A DNA stretch of 64,000 bases, taken from the NCBI GenBank assembly GCA_016930675.1, contig JAFGGG010000004.1, positions 186,001 through 250,000 on the forward strand, read 5' to 3'. This DNA comes from Spirochaetales bacterium. GTDB lineage: Bacteria > Spirochaetota > Spirochaetia > SZUA-6 > RPPD01. The position numbers were made by a program, and so were the translations under genes. This document shows, piece by piece, positions 38,758 to 48,267 of this stretch (the stretch's first letter is position 1; each line of letters starts with the position of its first letter). Below the pieces are notes generated by a model, which worked only from the letters and a program-made list of their open reading frames with translations, searched no databases and was not told the DNA's origin.

Positions 38758-39795
38758 TTACTTGCCCTGATGAATTTCATAAACAAGAGGGTGCAGTTTG
38801 GACGCCGCTTCCGTTAAGAGCGCATATGGTTCATCGTGCTCATTAACCAGACCATAATTGGAATCTTCAGGGAATATTTTGGAGATACCCAAAGCGGGTT
38901 GATCAGCCCACATAAAGTAATTCGAACCGATTATAAACGGACAGGAAAAAATGTACTTTTGAAATACGATAAAGGCAAAGGCCTTTTCTTTCTGAGTAGC
39001 TACACGCTGGCCTGCGCCGTGACGGCAGGGAAGTCCTGTATCCAGGGCCGGAAAACTCCACTCCGTAATGATGAGAGGTTTTTTGGTCTGTGCATACCAA
39101 TTTCTCAGTTCATTCTCGAACCCGTCGCTAAATTGACCGGTATCAAGATCTATAGTTCTGTAACAGTTAACACTGATCGCATCACAGTATCTCCCTGCGA
39201 TATCCCAGATATCAGGGGCCTGTCCCGCGAAGCGGCAGCCGAGTATAAGGTGGTTCGGATCGTATGTACGGATCGCCTGTGTGGTAATGTAAAAATAACG
39301 TTCGGCCGCCAGCCTTACATAGGCGGTAATGGCTGCACGCGCCTTTTCTGTTCTCGGTGTTAGAGGTGTTCGCATTTTTTTTATGTCTGCGAAAGAAGAG
39401 ATCCGAGGTGACCAATGTTTATTAAACTCCTGCGTTGTGATAAAGGTTTGCTCAAATAGTTGTACTAACGCTTGCTTGGCCGGATCATTTTCGTCTTTGC
39501 TGAAGGTATCGGCGAACAGTCCGCCGCCGGTCCAGGAATGCCATTCCAGTTCGTTGTCAAGAAAATAGCCGATAAGCCAGGGATCGTGTTTATTGGCCGC
39601 GCAGATTACTGCGGCTTTTTTTATGCAATAGCGTTTAAAATCAGGATGAAACACGTTGGGGAACCCTGTCCATGTGGTTTTCGGAGTAATCCATTGATAT
39701 TCGGTAAAGCCCACCCCCAGATCGAGTTTGAGTACGTGGGCCAGACCCGCATAGCGCACTGATTCCCCGCTGCCTTTGCTTCGAAGCTTAGACAA
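38758..39795 (-). pseudogene. Glycoside hydrolase, C-terminal fragment after frameshift
   Basis: 345 codons from a weak TTG. The sequence is TIM-barrel glycosidase-like: FPNVFHPDFKRY, DPWLIGYFLDNELEWHSW (Asn-Glu pair of a clan GH-A acid/base) and KKPLIITEWSFPALD (likely nucleophile Glu), then FMWADQPALG and NYGLVNEHDEPY, as in agarase-like families. It overlaps the N-terminal fragment in another frame. Within its own frame a TGA lies at about 39813, so it cannot be read alone from a good start. The first barrel strands are not seen in either frame, so a deletion may accompany the frameshift. Confidence 0.7.
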
Positions 39796-40493
39796 CGGGC
39801 TGAGAATCCTTCACTTACAAACGCGGGTCTGCCGGAGGCAACAGCGTGATTATCAAGAACATATCCCAATTCAGCCTTTAGAATACCGCTCGCATCAAAC
39901 ACATATCCCTTTATTTCTGAACCGGTGAGTACCAGATGAAACTCATAAGGAGTATTATATTTCCAGTTAAAAGACTGCTGATTTATCAAGGGGGTAAGTC
40001 TGGTATTTTCATTGTACTGGGCACACCACTCTGCGTTTAGCATTTCGGAGAGTTCCACAAAGTGACCTTTACCGTCCGCATCCGGTTTTTCCACTAAAGC
40101 AAGCTGCCAATAGTTTTTATGGTCTTTTAAAATTGCTACTCCTGTGATTTTCCACTCTTTCTTTATAGATGTGTTAGCTATTATAATAGCCTTGGCAACA
40201 ACCTGTGTTCCGATCGGTGAATTGAGGGGATAAGAAAAGCTTTTATACTTTTCCGTGGATTTTAATGAGTTTTGTTCAAGCTGACACACAAAAGAGTCCG
40301 TGTGCCAAACCTGATCCAGCTCCAGCGTATTTCCATAAGTAGTGAACGTATCAGCGAAAACATACTCAAACTCTATGTTCTTATCAAAAGTGATATCCTG
40401 GTGCATCTCTTTCGGATCGGTTTCAGTTTGCGGGGAAATACATGAGCAGATTGATACAATTACGAGATAAAAGACAGTAAAGGTTCTAGGCAT
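39621..40493 (-). pseudogene. Glycoside hydrolase, N-terminal fragment (secreted lipoprotein, beta-sandwich)
   Basis: 290 codons. Lipoprotein signal (VSICSCIS, Cys near residue 18), then a concanavalin-like beta-sandwich at about 40-235 (segments KNYWQLALVEKPDADG and GRPAFVSEGFSARCLSFEA). The last 58 codons after residue 235 run into the sequence encoding the hydrolase in another frame and look random. The switch lies between about 39770 and 39812, near a GGGG run. It is either a true pseudogene or a sequencing/assembly error. Originally a surface-attached polysaccharide-degrading enzyme. Confidence 0.65.
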
Positions 40494-40642
40494 TAAAATC
40501 CTCTCCCTCTAATACCCATTATAGTGGAAAGCGGGCAAAATATCTAACACCACATATTGCTTTTATTCAATTGTAAACAACTGTAAATACTTGGCTTGTT
40601 GAATTGGATAAGGTTGGCCTGTTATTTGCTATACACTTTGGC

Positions 40643-42004
40643 ATGTCTCTGTCGAATAATATCAGATGTATGATAATGATAACACTATATCTCATCTTTT
40701 TGCCGCCGTCAGAGGTTGAGGCTGAATATACCCGGTTGAAGCTGACAACTGAGCTTGAAAATTGTGAAAGCTTTACTGTTCGGGCAACAATCATATATCA
40801 GACGGTAAAGGCATTTTGCATTGTGGAGAACGACAGTCTCGACTCGTTCGGATTCAGTACTCCTTTTTCCGCACTGGGGCCATTGGTGCGGAGCGGTCTG
40901 CTGCGGGAAATTACCAATCCCCTGGCATATACTGCAACAAGCAGTGTTTTTTCAGAAAAAACCGACCTGCGGCTTACCGCTGCCCTGGATGGAAGCAGTT
41001 ACTGGGGGCTTGCTTTAAAACCGCTGCCCGAAAACTGCATGGTCTACTATCTTGGCAAAAAAGACAAGCCATTTGCCATAGGAGCTGTTATCCGGTTAGA
41101 GTGGGAGCGCTTTTTTCTATTCGAATCTTTGATAGCCACATCCGAACCCCCTGCGCAGCAGGTTGACGATATCTGGTTTGAAGAAAAACCGATCTTTGCG
41201 GGGGGAAGGCTTGTTCATATTTCCCCCAAATTTAAATTGACATGGCATAATTTCTCGTGCCTTATTTCTGGTTCATTGTCCTGCGGTTCACTGGTAGTCC
41301 CGGGTTATTATTTACATACTGTCTGCAGCTATCACACGGCTCTGGTGCAGACTGCGCTTATTTTGGGATATCTTAATAAAGATTATGTGAATCCATATGG
41401 TGAATATAACAATAAGAATATTCTCTATGGAGGCAGCATAACCCTGACTCCAAGCTCATGGCTTAAGCTGGAACAAGAATACGAACGCCTTATTTATCAC
41501 GGTCGGCCAGCGGATCAAGGGTTCAGGGAGTGTAAAGAGAAACTGTCATCTTCAGTTGAGTTTAGTTTTACCTTGACAGAATCAATTATGTTTAATTTAA
41601 ATGAAGACTATTGCGTAAGTTTCCATTTTGATACGGATAATGAATTTGATTGCGTGCATAAACTGATATCCGCTGCCGCTGTTGAGCATGCTGTTTATGA
41701 ACTGGCAGTTGAATTAAAATTCGATCATATCGGGCTGGACGACCAAAGTCTGACAGCTGAATTGAAGCTTGAAATTCATGTCGATCCGGTAACAATATAT
41801 GTCACGGGTAAACGAATAGAATCCCAAGATACAATATGTTATTCCTGTGCGTTTTCTCTTTATTTAAAATTGGAGAATCATAAATTTTATCTAAAGACAA
41901 ATACCAACAAAAATCTTGATAAAGATAATATAGCCTGGCAGGATTTAAGTAATGACTTTTATAAATATATTTCCCTGACTTTGGGCTGGGAGGGTGTTTG
42001 GTAA
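40643..42004 (+). CDS. Outer-membrane beta-barrel protein
   Basis: 453 residues from the ATG at 40643; the frame is open from a TTG at 40604 and there is also an ATG at 40670. No ribosome site decides. A hydrophobic segment at the start (MIMITLYLIFLP) acts as the signal peptide, with cutting near EVEAE. The rest alternates strands and turns and ends in LGWEGVW with a terminal Trp. Function unknown. It lies between the broken glycosidase (divergent) and glnE (convergent, 2 bases apart). Confidence 0.6.
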   Translation: MSLSNNIRCMIMITLYLIFLPPSEVEAEYTRLKLTTELENCESFTVRATIIYQTVKAFCIVENDSLDSFGFSTPFSALGPLVRSGLLREITNPLAYTATSSVFSEKTDLRLTAALDGSSYWGLALKPLPENCMVYYLGKKDKPFAIGAVIRLEWERFFLFESLIATSEPPAQQVDDIWFEEKPIFAGGRLVHISPKFKLTWHNFSCLISGSLSCGSLVVPGYYLHTVCSYHTALVQTALILGYLNKDYVNPYGEYNNKNILYGGSITLTPSSWLKLEQEYERLIYHGRPADQGFRECKEKLSSSVEFSFTLTESIMFNLNEDYCVSFHFDTDNEFDCVHKLISAAAVEHAVYELAVELKFDHIGLDDQSLTAELKLEIHVDPVTIYVTGKRIESQDTICYSCAFSLYLKLENHKFYLKTNTNKNLDKDNIAWQDLSNDFYKYISLTLGWEGVW

Positions 42005-42006
42005 AT

Positions 42007-45000
42007 TTATTTCATATTTATGAATTTAACATATTCCTCCCGTACGCGGGAAAGGCATTTGATTAATGCGGATTCAAAATCCTTGGCGGCAGCATGAACT
42101 CCTATCACTCGTTTGGCAAGTGCTTCCAGCTCTCTGTCGTTTTCGGGCAGTTCATAGGTTTGCCGATCTTCCAGAATTTGAAGATAATGCTCTACTCTGC
42201 GCAAGAAAATATAATCGTGTTTAATCTGTTCTGCTTTGTTATGGGGCAGCAATTGCGCAGCGAACAATAAATCTATGGAGTGCAGTGTGTTGCCGTGGAT
42301 AATCTCAGGCTTGTCAGCCGCATGAATCCTTTGTAATCCCTGAACCAAGAATTCAATATCGCGGATACCTCCAAGACCTATTTTTATATTAATAGGTGAG
42401 AGCGATCGCCTGCTGTAGTGTGCAACGGATTTTTCTCTTAGATACTTGATGGAAGCGGCTATCACCTGTTTTCTTATGTTTATCCCAAAAAGAGGTTTGA
42501 TGCGCTTCATTAATGTGCGCCCTAAACCAAAACTCCCGGCTACCGGACGCATTTTCAGCAGGGATTGAATTTCCCAGAGCGCGGCTTTTTGGCTGTAATA
42601 TTGTACTATTGAAGTAAGTGAAGGAACCAAGATGCCGGATCTTCCGTACGGTCTTAATCTCAGATCCACTCTGTATACATATCCCTCGCTTAAGTGTCGA
42701 TTAAGCTCTTGAGTCAGCTGTTCAAATATGCAATTAAAGGTATCTTTGGCTTTATAGGCGGCGGGAACGGAATCATCATAGAGCGCTATCAGATCGATAT
42801 CGGAGCTGTAATTTAATTCAGCGCCCCCCAGTTTACCCAAAGCCATGACGCAGAAAGCGGAACTGAGCTTATTTTCTTTTTTTGTGTGACGTGCCCAAAT
42901 TTCAGCCAGAGTTATGTCAATAATGGCTTCCGCCAATCTTGAAAGTTCAAGTGTGGTTTCCGTGATAGGTTTTTCCAGATATACATCCCGTATGGCAATT
43001 CGTAATATTTCTCTCTTGCGAAAACGCCTTAGTTGAATGAGCCAGGATTCATGGGAATCAGCTTTACGGGCAAGATCTGCAAGTTCTGATTTTAAAGCGC
43101 TTAGCTCGCGCGTGGTACGCAAATTATCAGGTTGGGTTGCCCACTCAAAATACTCCGGATGGCGAATAAGAATATCGGAAAGAAAATGACTCAAAGAAAA
43201 GACTGACAGCAGGATATCCAGCCTGCGGGGTTGTGAGAGCAGGAGCTTGTAATGTTCAAAAGGATTGTCTAATACCCTTACCAGGCGTTCCCAGTTATTA
43301 AGCGCCATATCGGGATCGGGTTTTCGTGAAAGCATGTCGCCGGCAAGAACCGATATGCGGGTAAAATATTCAAGTAACTTATCTTTACCGGCAAGATGCT
43401 TGATGTTTCTATGGGCCCGGTCAACATCCTTGAATCCTATCTTCATCAGAATCTGTTTTATTAATTCATTTGATATTTTTTGAGAAAGAATGATGTCAGC
43501 GATATTGCCGATTTCCTGGGTGGGGAGAGAATTTCTTCCGAAATGCTGTTCGACAAATCCACGTATATATGCGGTCCATGTTTCAAAATCGTATAAAAGC
43601 TGTTTGTGGGGCGGCAGATCTTCAGTATATTCGTATCCTATCCGCCGCGCTAAATGAACCAGCTCGCTTGAGTCGGCTGCGGGTAAGATCAGGTCCCGGG
43701 CCGAACCCCGGAGCATTCTCAGCCCGTTTATCAGATTGCGGAAAAAGTAATAGGCCTGGATCAGTCTTTCAGCCTGATGTGTTTTCAATACTTTTGCCCC
43801 GGCCAAAGCATTAAGCGCGTCGTGAATAAGAGGAGTACGTAATGGTGCTAACATACTGCCATGGATGACCTGCAGAAGCTGCACAGAGTATTCTAAATCA
43901 ACCAGTCCGCCGGGGCTGAATTTTGCATTGAATTTACTTTTATGGGTTTTGGCCAAGAGTTGTTTGGCCCGTAACGACAAAATGTCCTGGGGATCGATTA
44001 TTTTTGATTCATAGATGGTTTGATCCCGGATGCGTTCGACCAGCTCTCCGAATTCGGGATTGCCGCCGAATTTCCTTAAGCGGACTAAGGCGAGTCTTTC
44101 CGCTGCATGAGCTTTGCCGGCTTTACCGTAGTATCTGCAAAAATTTTCCAAACTGCAGGCAAGAGGCCCTGCTTTTCCGAATGGCCGTAAGCGCATATCA
44201 ATCTGGAATATTCCTTCTCGTTTAACCTGAATCAATGAAATCGAATCCCGGACGAGTTGTTCAAAAAAATCGGCATTACTTATGGAAGCCCCGCCGTCGG
44301 TTACGCCGTTATCGCTGTAGATAAAAAGCAGCTCGATATCCGATGCATAGCCTAGGGCTCTTCCCCCGAACTTGCCCAAACCGAATAAGGAGAAACTTGC
44401 ATCCAGTCCGGCAATTGACTTTGGTTTACCGTATTGACGAGTCAGTTTGCCATAAATCAGTTCAAAAGCTTTAATGATGATGATTTCCGCCAAACAGGTA
44501 AGGTTTTTACTTAAATCCTGCAAACCTGATTTTGGATTGAGGATATGATCCAAATCAATAAGATAGATTTCCCTGTTTTTAAACTGATTGAGTTTCTTTT
44601 TCTTTTCTTCCAGAGATTTTACTGTTCGCAGTGTTTGTTCAAGTTGAAGCCCAAGTGCCTTGGCTGATTTGCTGAACCGTTTGCCTCTCATCTGCGTGTT
44701 TATCATAGGCAGGATGGTTTCATACTGATTGCGGATGAAATCCTCCCACAGAAAATCACTGGCTCCCAGAACGTGGGCCAGTTCATCGAGAAGGAAGTGA
44801 TTCGACAATAAATCATACCATTCACCTTTTTTGGGTAAAGTAATGATTTCAGCCACGATTGCTTCAAAACGGCAGAGGGCCTTGTACGGATCAGGTGAGT
44901 TGCCTAAGAAAAAAGTAAATTGTTTGGTAAGCAATACTGATAATTTTATATTATTCAGGATAAGAGGATCTGTAAGCTTGTTTCCTTTTAAGTCGGCAAG

Positions 45001-45786
45001 ATAGAAATCGTCTTGGATTTTTGTGTCTTTTGTGTGAATGCGTACCAATTCGATTGAAACATTATGCAGGGAAAGAGCGCTGCTTAAGGCAAAAAGAAAA
45101 AATGGAGTATCCTCAGAAACCACATGCAGGATAGTATAGTCAGATTCTGAATTATCGATATGTATATAAACCGGAAACAGCATCTCGGAGACACTAAATT
45201 TTGATTTTAAAAGGCTTAAGGCTACCATTTCGTTCACTTTCTGTTTAGCGTGATTTACTGCTTCAGGTGTATAATCCTTCAATAAACTGATTATGTGTTT
45301 AAGTCGATTTTGCACTTCCGCCATCCAGATATCCAATGGCCTTTCGCTGTCTATATAACCTGTGAAATAATCAATTATTTTGCGCATTCGCGGCTGCCTG
45401 TTGAGTCGCTTTTTCAAAGCACTGACGCGGTGCTGTTTTTTAAACGGAGGGGACTCGATTCTTTGATAAGTGAAAATATCTCCGGATATGAAACGAAATC
45501 CGGATGCGGAGAACACACCGGTAATAAGCGAAAAAAGCGCGGGATAATCATAGGCCAGTACTGTAAATTCAATTATTCCACCGGTACCGGGTTGAAACAA
45601 AACTTGAATCGGCTCTGTTTTTGTCAGCCGGGACAAACCGCCAATATGACGGCAGATAGCTTCACGGGAAAAAACTTTAAAATAATAATCCTGCAAATTC
45701 TTAAGGTGTTCCGTAATTAATTCACTATCAATATCAGGGAGCAGTTTTTCGATTTCTTGGAGATCCTGTTTTATATCTGACCTCAT
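42007..45786 (-). CDS. glnE: Glutamine synthetase adenylyltransferase-like protein with N-terminal ACT domains
   Basis: 1259 residues against about 950 for typical GlnE. The extra N-terminal 300 residues hold two ACT-like domains: FTVLAYDYPALFSLITGVFS near 75 and YTILHVVSEDTPFFLFALSSA near 220, like those of GlnD. Two nucleotidyltransferase domains follow: LGKFGGRALGYASDIELL near 470 (DxE where DxD is usual) and LGKLGGAELNYSSDIDLI near 980. Each carries the G-x-G-x(8)-S-D motif, and each is followed by the GlnE helical domain (RLRPFG, RLRPYG). It should add and remove AMP on glutamine synthetase; the ACT domains probably sense an amino acid. No glnA or glnB nearby. Confidence 0.85.
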   Translation of the reverse strand: MRSDIKQDLQEIEKLLPDIDSELITEHLKNLQDYYFKVFSREAICRHIGGLSRLTKTEPIQVLFQPGTGGIIEFTVLAYDYPALFSLITGVFSASGFRFISGDIFTYQRIESPPFKKQHRVSALKKRLNRQPRMRKIIDYFTGYIDSERPLDIWMAEVQNRLKHIISLLKDYTPEAVNHAKQKVNEMVALSLLKSKFSVSEMLFPVYIHIDNSESDYTILHVVSEDTPFFLFALSSALSLHNVSIELVRIHTKDTKIQDDFYLADLKGNKLTDPLILNNIKLSVLLTKQFTFFLGNSPDPYKALCRFEAIVAEIITLPKKGEWYDLLSNHFLLDELAHVLGASDFLWEDFIRNQYETILPMINTQMRGKRFSKSAKALGLQLEQTLRTVKSLEEKKKKLNQFKNREIYLIDLDHILNPKSGLQDLSKNLTCLAEIIIIKAFELIYGKLTRQYGKPKSIAGLDASFSLFGLGKFGGRALGYASDIELLFIYSDNGVTDGGASISNADFFEQLVRDSISLIQVKREGIFQIDMRLRPFGKAGPLACSLENFCRYYGKAGKAHAAERLALVRLRKFGGNPEFGELVERIRDQTIYESKIIDPQDILSLRAKQLLAKTHKSKFNAKFSPGGLVDLEYSVQLLQVIHGSMLAPLRTPLIHDALNALAGAKVLKTHQAERLIQAYYFFRNLINGLRMLRGSARDLILPAADSSELVHLARRIGYEYTEDLPPHKQLLYDFETWTAYIRGFVEQHFGRNSLPTQEIGNIADIILSQKISNELIKQILMKIGFKDVDRAHRNIKHLAGKDKLLEYFTRISVLAGDMLSRKPDPDMALNNWERLVRVLDNPFEHYKLLLSQPRRLDILLSVFSLSHFLSDILIRHPEYFEWATQPDNLRTTRELSALKSELADLARKADSHESWLIQLRRFRKREILRIAIRDVYLEKPITETTLELSRLAEAIIDITLAEIWARHTKKENKLSSAFCVMALGKLGGAELNYSSDIDLIALYDDSVPAAYKAKDTFNCIFEQLTQELNRHLSEGYVYRVDLRLRPYGRSGILVPSLTSIVQYYSQKAALWEIQSLLKMRPVAGSFGLGRTLMKRIKPLFGINIRKQVIAASIKYLREKSVAHYSRRSLSPINIKIGLGGIRDIEFLVQGLQRIHAADKPEIIHGNTLHSIDLLFAAQLLPHNKAEQIKHDYIFLRRVEHYLQILEDRQTYELPENDRELEALAKRVIGVHAAAKDFESALIKCLSRVREEYVKFINMK

Positions 45787-45804
45787 AATTTAGTTCCGAA
45801 AAAA

Positions 45805-45823
45805 CCACCACCATAAGTGGTGG
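45805..45823 (-). terminator. Hairpin 13 bases before the glnE start
   Basis: CCACCAC / GTGGTGG stem with loop CATAA. On the minus strand it is preceded by AAAAAG and followed by GGTTTTTTCGG, a rho-independent terminator shape, and it lies between any upstream promoter and the glnE start codon. Possibly an attenuator. Confidence 0.55.
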
Positions 45824-45839
45824 CTTTTTCGAACACCCT

Positions 45840-45855
45840 GCACCCCTATGGGTGC
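45840..45855. repeat. Middle hairpin of the cluster
   Basis: GCACCC / GGGTGC stem with a 4-base loop (CTAT), 17 bases from the first hairpin and 8 bases from the third. Confidence 0.55.
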
Positions 45856-45862
45856 TCCCCTG

Positions 45863-45889
45863 AAAATCACCTGCTTTGCAGGTGATTTT
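45863..45889 (-). terminator. Terminator of the small membrane-protein gene
   Basis: Perfect 12-base stem (AAAATCACCTGC / GCAGGTGATTTT) with a 3-base loop, touching the stop codon of the minus-strand membrane-protein gene. A/T runs flank both sides, so it could work in either direction. Confidence 0.65.
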
Positions 45890-46323
45890 TATTTTGAATT
45901 GTCGATTCCGGCTAAGGGAAAAAGAATTTTATAAACTACTTCAGACAAAACTATAATCATAATAAAAGCAATGTAACAGCCCATATTGAGGAGAAAGTAG
46001 CTGTTACCGTTTATAATAAAAGCGATTATGGAAAAACAGATAAAGCACGCGCTCAAGGGAAGCAGGATAAAGCGCAGGGTTGTCAGGATAAATTGTTGAG
46101 TGGAGTCCTGTTCTTTAAGGTATTTTTCTTTTTTAGGATGTTGTAAATATACTATAAACAATAAAAGTATCAGAAAAATAAGAACCAACGAAGCATATAT
46201 GATATAAAAACAGCCGTTATATTCGTCAAGAAATGAAAGTATGAAAAAACCGGCGACTGCCATAATACAATACACAGACATGGCTTTGGCGAAAATGATA
46301 AAAATTATTGCAAGCATACTCAA
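45889..46323 (-). CDS. Small integral membrane protein
   Basis: 144 residues with four hydrophobic segments (about 5-28, 38-58, 80-103, 108-130) and a charged loop at 62-75. No known motif. Its terminator hairpin overlaps the stop codon. Upstream it faces the Lol-like operon across 147 bases to that promoter. No function can be assigned. Confidence 0.6.
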   Translation of the reverse strand: MSMLAIIFIIFAKAMSVYCIMAVAGFFILSFLDEYNGCFYIIYASLVLIFLILLLFIVYLQHPKKEKYLKEQDSTQQFILTTLRFILLPLSACFICFSIIAFIINGNSYFLLNMGCYIAFIMIIVLSEVVYKILFPLAGIDNSK

Positions 46324-46470
46324 TCAGATCCTTTTACCCGACCGGGAAATACGTTCTAAGTTATTCTGCACATTTACCAGAAGAAGATCAAGTGGAAATT
46401 ATATTTAGATTGCTATGAGTTGCTATGATTCAACCTCAGTATATATTAAACGAAATTTATAAAAAAAAAA

Positions 46471-46497
46471 TTGACTTTCCATTTATATTTATATACT
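46471..46497 (+). promoter_or_regulatory. Promoter of the seven-gene envelope operon
   Basis: TTGACT (46471-46476) with TATACT (46492-46497) at a short 15-base spacing in a very AT-rich setting. A downstream palindrome covers the expected transcription start. Confidence 0.45.
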
Positions 46498-46509
46498 TTA
46501 TATATGAAA

Positions 46510-46532
46510 GTTACTTTGAAATACAAAGTAAC
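46510..46532 (+). promoter_or_regulatory. Operator: perfect 9-5-9 inverted repeat
   Basis: GTTACTTTG - AAATA - CAAAGTAAC, located about 10 bases downstream of the -10 element and 12 bases before the ribosome site of the first operon gene. The size and position fit a dimeric winged-helix regulator, and one is encoded as the second gene of the same operon, so autoregulation is the simplest reading. Confidence 0.65.
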
Positions 46533-46557
46533 CTATTCTTTTAAAAGGAGCTGCCAT

Positions 46558-47172
46558 ATGAAGACCGCGCATGATGCTGGTAACAGAAAAGACTATATTG
46601 AAGATTTAAAAACCATAAAAGAACTGCTGATCGAGGTTGAAGAAAAACCCATAATTGAATCCTGGGGCTTCTTTACATGGGGGTTATGTATCGTGTTGGG
46701 TAGTATATTCCATTATATCATGGAAGTTCATTTCGGCTTTAAGGCTTTGGATATTGCATTGAAAGTATGGCTGCCGGTTTTTTTGGTGGGAGGTTTTTTC
46801 GAATGCATTGCTTATATAAAACGCATGACCAAGGAATCCATACCGCTATTATCCAGAACAATGAAAAAATTCGTATTCACCTTTGCCACACTGCTTTTAA
46901 GTTTTGGAGTCATGATGGGTATTTTAATCAGATTACATGCCTTGTTTTATATCCCCACGCTGATTACCCTTTTTATCGGCATCAGTTTTGCCTGCTATGC
47001 ATTTGTGTGCGCGACCTGGATGTATTTCCCGGCCTTTTTTTTAATCCTGCTCGGGTTACTGCTTTTCATTTTTGAAGTACACAGCCCGATTATGTCTTTG
47101 GTTGTGGGAGGGGCAATTGCCATTGCTTTTCTTTGGGGAGGTTTTACTTCACTAAAACGGGAGAGTAAATGA
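46558..47172 (+). CDS. Six-segment membrane protein heading the Lol-like operon
   Basis: 204 residues from the ATG at 46558 (AAAGGAG 7 bases upstream; upstream in-frame codons run through the promoter and operator). A hydrophilic N-terminal helix (DYIEDLKTIKELLIEVEEKP) is followed by about six membrane segments. The stop overlaps the next start (ATGA), so it is translationally coupled to the winged-helix regulator. Such membrane-protein/regulator pairs are common in operons that answer membrane stress, but the exact role is unknown. Confidence 0.75.
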   Translation: MKTAHDAGNRKDYIEDLKTIKELLIEVEEKPIIESWGFFTWGLCIVLGSIFHYIMEVHFGFKALDIALKVWLPVFLVGGFFECIAYIKRMTKESIPLLSRTMKKFVFTFATLLLSFGVMMGILIRLHALFYIPTLITLFIGISFACYAFVCATWMYFPAFFLILLGLLLFIFEVHSPIMSLVVGGAIAIAFLWGGFTSLKRESK

Positions 47173-47474
47173 ATACCAGTGAGCTTTATATCCAGTTTGA
47201 TAACGTATTTTTTGAAAAAACACGTTTATCAATACTTACCGTCCTTTATAAGGAACAAAAGGTTTCATTCAACCGGTTTAAGAAAATCCTCGGTGCCTCA
47301 GACGGCGCGCTCTATACTCATTTAAAAAAGTTGATTGCAGCCAAATATATTAACTATAAAAAAACACTGGTGGCTGATTCGGCAGAGACTATGTATTCGC
47401 TGACTAAAAAAGGAAGAGAGCAGTTTAAGAATTATCTGCTTTATTTGGAAAGCGTCTTAAACGATCGGCCGTAA
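47169..47474 (+). CDS. Winged-helix transcriptional regulator
   Basis: 101 residues: a compact single winged-helix domain of the HTH_34/ArsR-MarR-like type. Helix-turn-helix around VSFNRFKKILGASDGALYTH, then a wing with YKKTLVADSAETMYSLT and a C-terminal dimerisation helix. No ligand-binding cysteines. Its start overlaps the upstream stop by four bases. It probably binds the palindrome at 46510-46532 and controls the operon; the signal may come from the membrane protein it is coupled to. Confidence 0.85.
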   Translation: MNTSELYIQFDNVFFEKTRLSILTVLYKEQKVSFNRFKKILGASDGALYTHLKKLIAAKYINYKKTLVADSAETMYSLTKKGREQFKNYLLYLESVLNDRP

Positions 47475-47491
47475 AGGAGGTTTTAGAAAGC

Positions 47492-48253
47492 ATGAAAAGA
47501 GTATTGATAATAATGAGTTATATCCTTTTTCTATGGTTCAGCCTTGTAGCAGTGGCGGGAGAAAATGAGGCCATACAAGCGCAAAAAATTGTGAAAAAAG
47601 TAGACGAGCTGTATCGCAGCACATCCAGCAAGGCCTTGTTGGAAATGGAGATCATTACTCCCCATTGGCAGCGGACCTTGAAAATCCAAGCCTACAGCAA
47701 AGGAATGGATAAGACATTTATGCGAATTGTGGAGCCTCTAAAGGAAAAGGGAATGGCGACTCTAAGAATTGCCAATGAAATGTGGAACTATCTACCTAAG
47801 ACGAACAAGGTTATTAAGATACCTCCCTCCTTGATGATGGGATCATGGATGGGCTCGGATTTCACTAATGATGATCTGGTAAAGGAGTTTACCTTTTTTG
47901 AAGATTATAATTTTGAAATGACAACGGTAAATCAAGCACAAACGGGAGTTCTCTATGTCAAATGTATACCGAAGGATGACGTGCCCGTGGTCTGGGGATA
48001 TGTGCTCGTGGCCGTAGACGCTGCTAGTTATCTGCCGCTGTGGGAAAGATTTTATGATGAAGGCGGAGAGCTGGTACGGGAACTGCTGTTTAAGGAGAAT
48101 AAACGATTCGGGCAGCGCTTGATTCCTTCAGTAATGGAGTTAATTCCGAAACAGAAACAAGGACAAAAAACAATTATCCGCTATCTCGAGGCACAATTTG
48201 ACATTGCGCTAAGTCAGGATCTTTTTACGTTGAGAAATTTGAGATCGGAATAA
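47492..48253 (+). CDS. LolA-like outer-membrane lipoprotein-sorting protein
   Basis: 253 residues. Signal peptide (cut near AVAGE), then the LolA-like half-barrel family pattern: KKVDELYRSTSSKALLEMEI, the FMRIVEPLKEKGMATLRIANEMWNYLP stretch, and IPPSLMMGSWMGSDFTNDDLVKE, which is typical of the PF17131-like branch that travels with MacB/FtsX permeases. It should carry a lipid or lipoprotein across the periplasm. Ribosome site AAAGGAGG. Permease genes follow after 14 bases. Confidence 0.88.
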   Translation: MKRVLIIMSYILFLWFSLVAVAGENEAIQAQKIVKKVDELYRSTSSKALLEMEIITPHWQRTLKIQAYSKGMDKTFMRIVEPLKEKGMATLRIANEMWNYLPKTNKVIKIPPSLMMGSWMGSDFTNDDLVKEFTFFEDYNFEMTTVNQAQTGVLYVKCIPKDDVPVVWGYVLVAVDAASYLPLWERFYDEGGELVRELLFKENKRFGQRLIPSVMELIPKQKQGQKTIIRYLEAQFDIALSQDLFTLRNLRSE

Positions 48254-48267
48254 AACAGGGATTTATC

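Noticed and set aside
45795-45889. Hairpin cluster as a CRISPR array or attachment site
   Set aside because: The three hairpins differ in sequence and spacing; no direct repeats.
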